Shown here piece after piece: positions 61,701 to 64,000 of a stretch of DNA of 64,000 nucleotides. Below the pieces are notes generated by a model, which did not search any database, was not told the origin of the DNA, and saw only the letters and a list, made by a program, of their open reading frames with translations. A program made the position numbers and the translations under genes. Source of the stretch: Paulinella micropora (lineage: Eukaryota; Cercozoa; Imbricatea; Euglyphida); assembly GCA_009731375.1 (NCBI GenBank), contig BJOX01000269.1, forward strand, positions 262,043 through 326,042, read 5' to 3'. How positions within the stretch are numbered: the first letter of the stretch is position 1; every line of letters begins with the position of its first letter.

Positions 61701-63362
61701 TTCGTAGTCGATACAGACGCATCTAAGTTTGCGATTGGGGCTGTATTACAACAAGAGGATGAGGAGAAGAAATTACGCCCAATCATGTTTATTAGTAGGA
61801 AGTTGTGTGCGGCGGAGAGAAACTATTGCACAAGGCAAAGAGAGGCGTTGGCGGTAGTATGGGCCCTCAAGAGGCTCAGAGAGTATTTGTGGGGAGGACC
61901 TCAATTTACTGTCAGAACTGATCATCATAACCTGTTATGGTTGATGAATCATGAACAGACGGGACGGCTGGCGCGGTGGCAAGCGTTCTTGTCTTGTTTC
62001 GATTTTACAATGGTCCATCTACCGGGAAAGCGAAATGTGGTCGCTGATAGCCTCTCTAGGCTAGAGTTTAACTCAGAAGTATCGGCGTTGGTGTCCACGG
62101 TGGAGATGGAAGACTTGTCCACTGACAAGGTGTATGAGGTCAGCCACATTGAGGCGATGGAGATGGCGAGTGGAGTCCGATATGACCGCACAGGTCTACG
62201 GTACAGTCCACAAGGCCCGGATCACGGGATATGTTGTGAGCTACATACCCAGGAGGACGCTGAGTGGTCCTATGAGGTATATGAGAATGCGAAGGCGAAC
62301 ATAAGAGAGGAAGAGGAGACGCAGGAAGTTTATGCGGAGCCTCCTCAAGAGCGGAGAAGTGACCTAGACGATGACCCGGAAAGAATCGGGGTACGGCTAG
62401 AAGATGGTACTATCCATATAGCCTCGCCTACCGCATGGAGGCAACAACAGGCTCAAGATCCGGAGTTTAAAGAACTGATACAGTTATATCAGAACCCGGA
62501 TGAGCTACGGATGACGAAAGCGATCAAAGATCAGATGAAGGAGATGGGATGGAGAGATGGTCTACTGTGGTACAAGGGCCTTCACGGTCGCTATGCGTCA
62601 CAGCCGGACAAATGGACCCTTTGGGTACCGGAGAGTCTGAGACGATTTATATTTGTCGCAGCCCACAATTGCCCACTTTTGGCGCATCCGGGTCGACAAC
62701 GAACTCATATGTTCGTAGCGAGGCGATTCTGGTGGAAGAAGATGAAGGAGGAGATAGATCAGGCGGTGGATGCATGCATCCCGTGCAAGATAAACAAAAC
62801 ACCACTGAAGGCAAATTTCGGCCTGATTGGCGAATTTCCTCTTCATGCGGGGATGTTTGAGTTTATACACATTGATCATGTGGGACCTTTCCCAGAATCG
62901 AAGGATGGTTACAAATACCTCCTTACGGCTATTGACAGAGCCACCAACTATGTGTGGATCATCCCTGTCAAAGACGTTACCGGCAAGACGACGGCCGAGG
63001 CGCTGATCGATAGGATCATCTCACAGATCGGAGTACCAAGAAAGATATGTTCTGATCGAGGCTCGGACTTTAATAACGAGGTCATCGACAAACTATCTAA
63101 GTATTACGGGATGAAATGGCAATATGTTACTGCCTATAACCCGCGAGCAAATGGGAAAATCGAGCGGGTACACAGACCCCTCAAAGCCTCGCTAAAGATG
63201 TATTGCACGAAGAAGGAGAATCAAAGAGCATGGGTCGAGCCAGCACCATCATTTGCGTTTGCAATGAACTGTCTACTCTCTACGGCGTTAGGAGGCTCGA
63301 AGAGCTCAATCTCGCCATATCAGTTAGTATATGGGCGTGAGCCTGATATCCCGACTTCGCTC
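58779..63362 (+). CDS. pol: Pol polyprotein, in frame after the gag stop (3' truncated)
   Basis: The frame continues directly from the gag TGA with no nearby ATG, so stop readthrough is the simplest expression route. Counted from the GTG at 58812: protease-like region about 170-285, with NDTMANINIVG where D-T/S-G is usual and a downstream GSILLSYDQL; RT about 640-900, with VIDLKNGFWQIPL, LPMGLKQAPGLF and YIDD near 815; RNase H about 960-1080 (DTDASKFAIGAVLQQ, REALAVVWAL, TDHHNLLWL); integrase zinc finger about 1280 (HNCPLLAHP and CIPCK); integrase core about 1350-1460 with IDH, SDRGSDF and KIERVH. The frame past the gap is unrelated. This is a gypsy-type pol. Confidence 0.85.
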
Positions 63363-63372
63363 NNNNNNNNNN

Positions 63373-63824
63373 TGGTGTTCCCGGGTATGACCCTTTCCAA
63401 GTCCTGGGATGATGTTCTCGAAAATGAAATGTTCTCTGAAACTTTCATTAAATTATTTTTTACGATAGATTATATACTGTCGTACCTGAGCACGGTCAAT
63501 CTCTACTTGTGTCGGTATATCGCAGGGTCGGGTACATACACCTCGACTTCGGATATAGCTATTAGGACTGGCCCCTAATACTATATCATAGGATATCCGC
63601 CTTATACAAGGGTATGTCATTAAAAAAGACAATGTACTTACGATCTCCCTGTGAATAATAATAATAATACACCTTCTGATTTCTGCAAATAGTATGCGAT
63701 ATGGAGTCATGCCACACAGCGCATCGACCCACGGATAGACGCTAAAAGACGATAAATATATCCTCATACGGCACGTCAAAGCGGATTCTCCAGCCATTTT
63801 TGTAGATTTTGAACTCCTTCCCCT

Positions 63825-63866
<42 letters not shown>

Positions 63867-64000
63867 TTTTTTTTTCTCGGCAGTATGTCAAGAACAAACG
63901 TACTATTAATAAAAAAATACAAGCAACGTGGTGCTGTAGTACGATTCCCCCTTTGATCTCCTTCTTCTTCTTATCATTATCATTATTATTATTATTATTC
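63373..64000. other. Sequence after a gap, microsatellites, no gene
   Basis: After ten N the sequence does not continue the integrase. It has AT-rich DNA, a (ct)n run followed by a poly-T run at 63828-63877, and (att)n at the very end. Open frames are short and unconvincing. A 3' LTR could be here, but nothing in it matches the leader. Confidence 0.6.

Larger units (their letters stand above)
55270..63362 (+). mobile_element. Ty3/gypsy-type retrotransposon (3' end lost at a gap)
   Basis: A gag-like ORF is followed in frame by a pol with protease, RT, RNase H and integrase, in the Ty3/gypsy order. The leader from about 54950 to 56082 has no ORF. A possible primer-binding site TGGAGTCCAC lies at 55299-55308 after ggggcattaca, which could end a 5' LTR, but no LTR partner is found because the 3' end is cut by ten N at 63363-63372. 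The start is therefore approximate. Confidence 0.75.

Noticed and set aside
63453-63827. 124-residue frame on the minus strand
   Set aside because: No motif, mixed composition, after a gap. Probably chance.

Overview
The window is a piece of a eukaryotic nuclear scaffold packed with mobile DNA. It has gypsy-type and other retroelements, a CACTA-type DNA transposon with apparent GT-AG introns, satellites, long microsatellites and runs of N at assembly gaps. No single-copy host housekeeping gene is recognisable, so the host clade is not resolved. A protist or other microbial eukaryote fits best, because the viral genes belong to the polinton-like virus (PLV) world.

Layout: (1) 1-15.95 kb, AT-rich, is one block of an endogenous PLV. 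Most genes lie on the minus strand. Read in that direction they are a small basic protein, a zinc-binding protein, a primase-helicase, an accessory gene, a long fibre with an S74 chaperone domain, a two-helix membrane protein, a coiled-coil protein, a PLA2-domain virion protein, the packaging ATPase, two small proteins and the N-terminal part of the double-jelly-roll major capsid protein (MCP), cut by the window edge. (2) 16.86-26.49 kb is a CACTA/EnSpm-like transposon. It carries a decayed or intron-split TNP2-type transposase, a MYND zinc-finger gene, a possible SET-like gene (duplicated round a gap) and arrays of palindromic GATGATGGCATCATC satellites. (3) 26.49-28.96 kb is a minus-strand retroelement gag fragment. 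(4) 29.8-36.3 kb is a decayed retroelement with an unusual reverse transcriptase. (5) 36.3-42.1 kb has degenerate short repeats and an unrecognised CA-rich coding region. (6) 42.12-42.74 kb is a 329-bp tandem repeat. (7) 42.74-50.95 kb is a second PLV block: the C-terminal part of an MCP, a phage-fibre-like virion protein, two small ExoX-C-like proteins, a protein-primed family B DNA polymerase and a small zinc/AP2-like gene. (8) 51.4-54.3 kb is a foldback-like element full of hexamer repeats. (9) About 55-63.36 kb is a Ty3/gypsy retrotransposon (gag with a CCCH finger; PR-RT-RH-IN), ended by a gap.

The two PLV blocks complement each other. The left has replication, packaging and fibre genes and the MCP N-terminus. 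The right has the MCP C-terminus and polymerase. They share a homologous accessory gene and AT-rich palindromic promoter motifs. Together they would make a nearly complete PLV of about 24 kb, either rearranged or misassembled around the MCP, or two related copies. Several viral genes carry in-frame stops or frameshifts, so the blocks look like decaying endogenous copies, though assembly error is not excluded.
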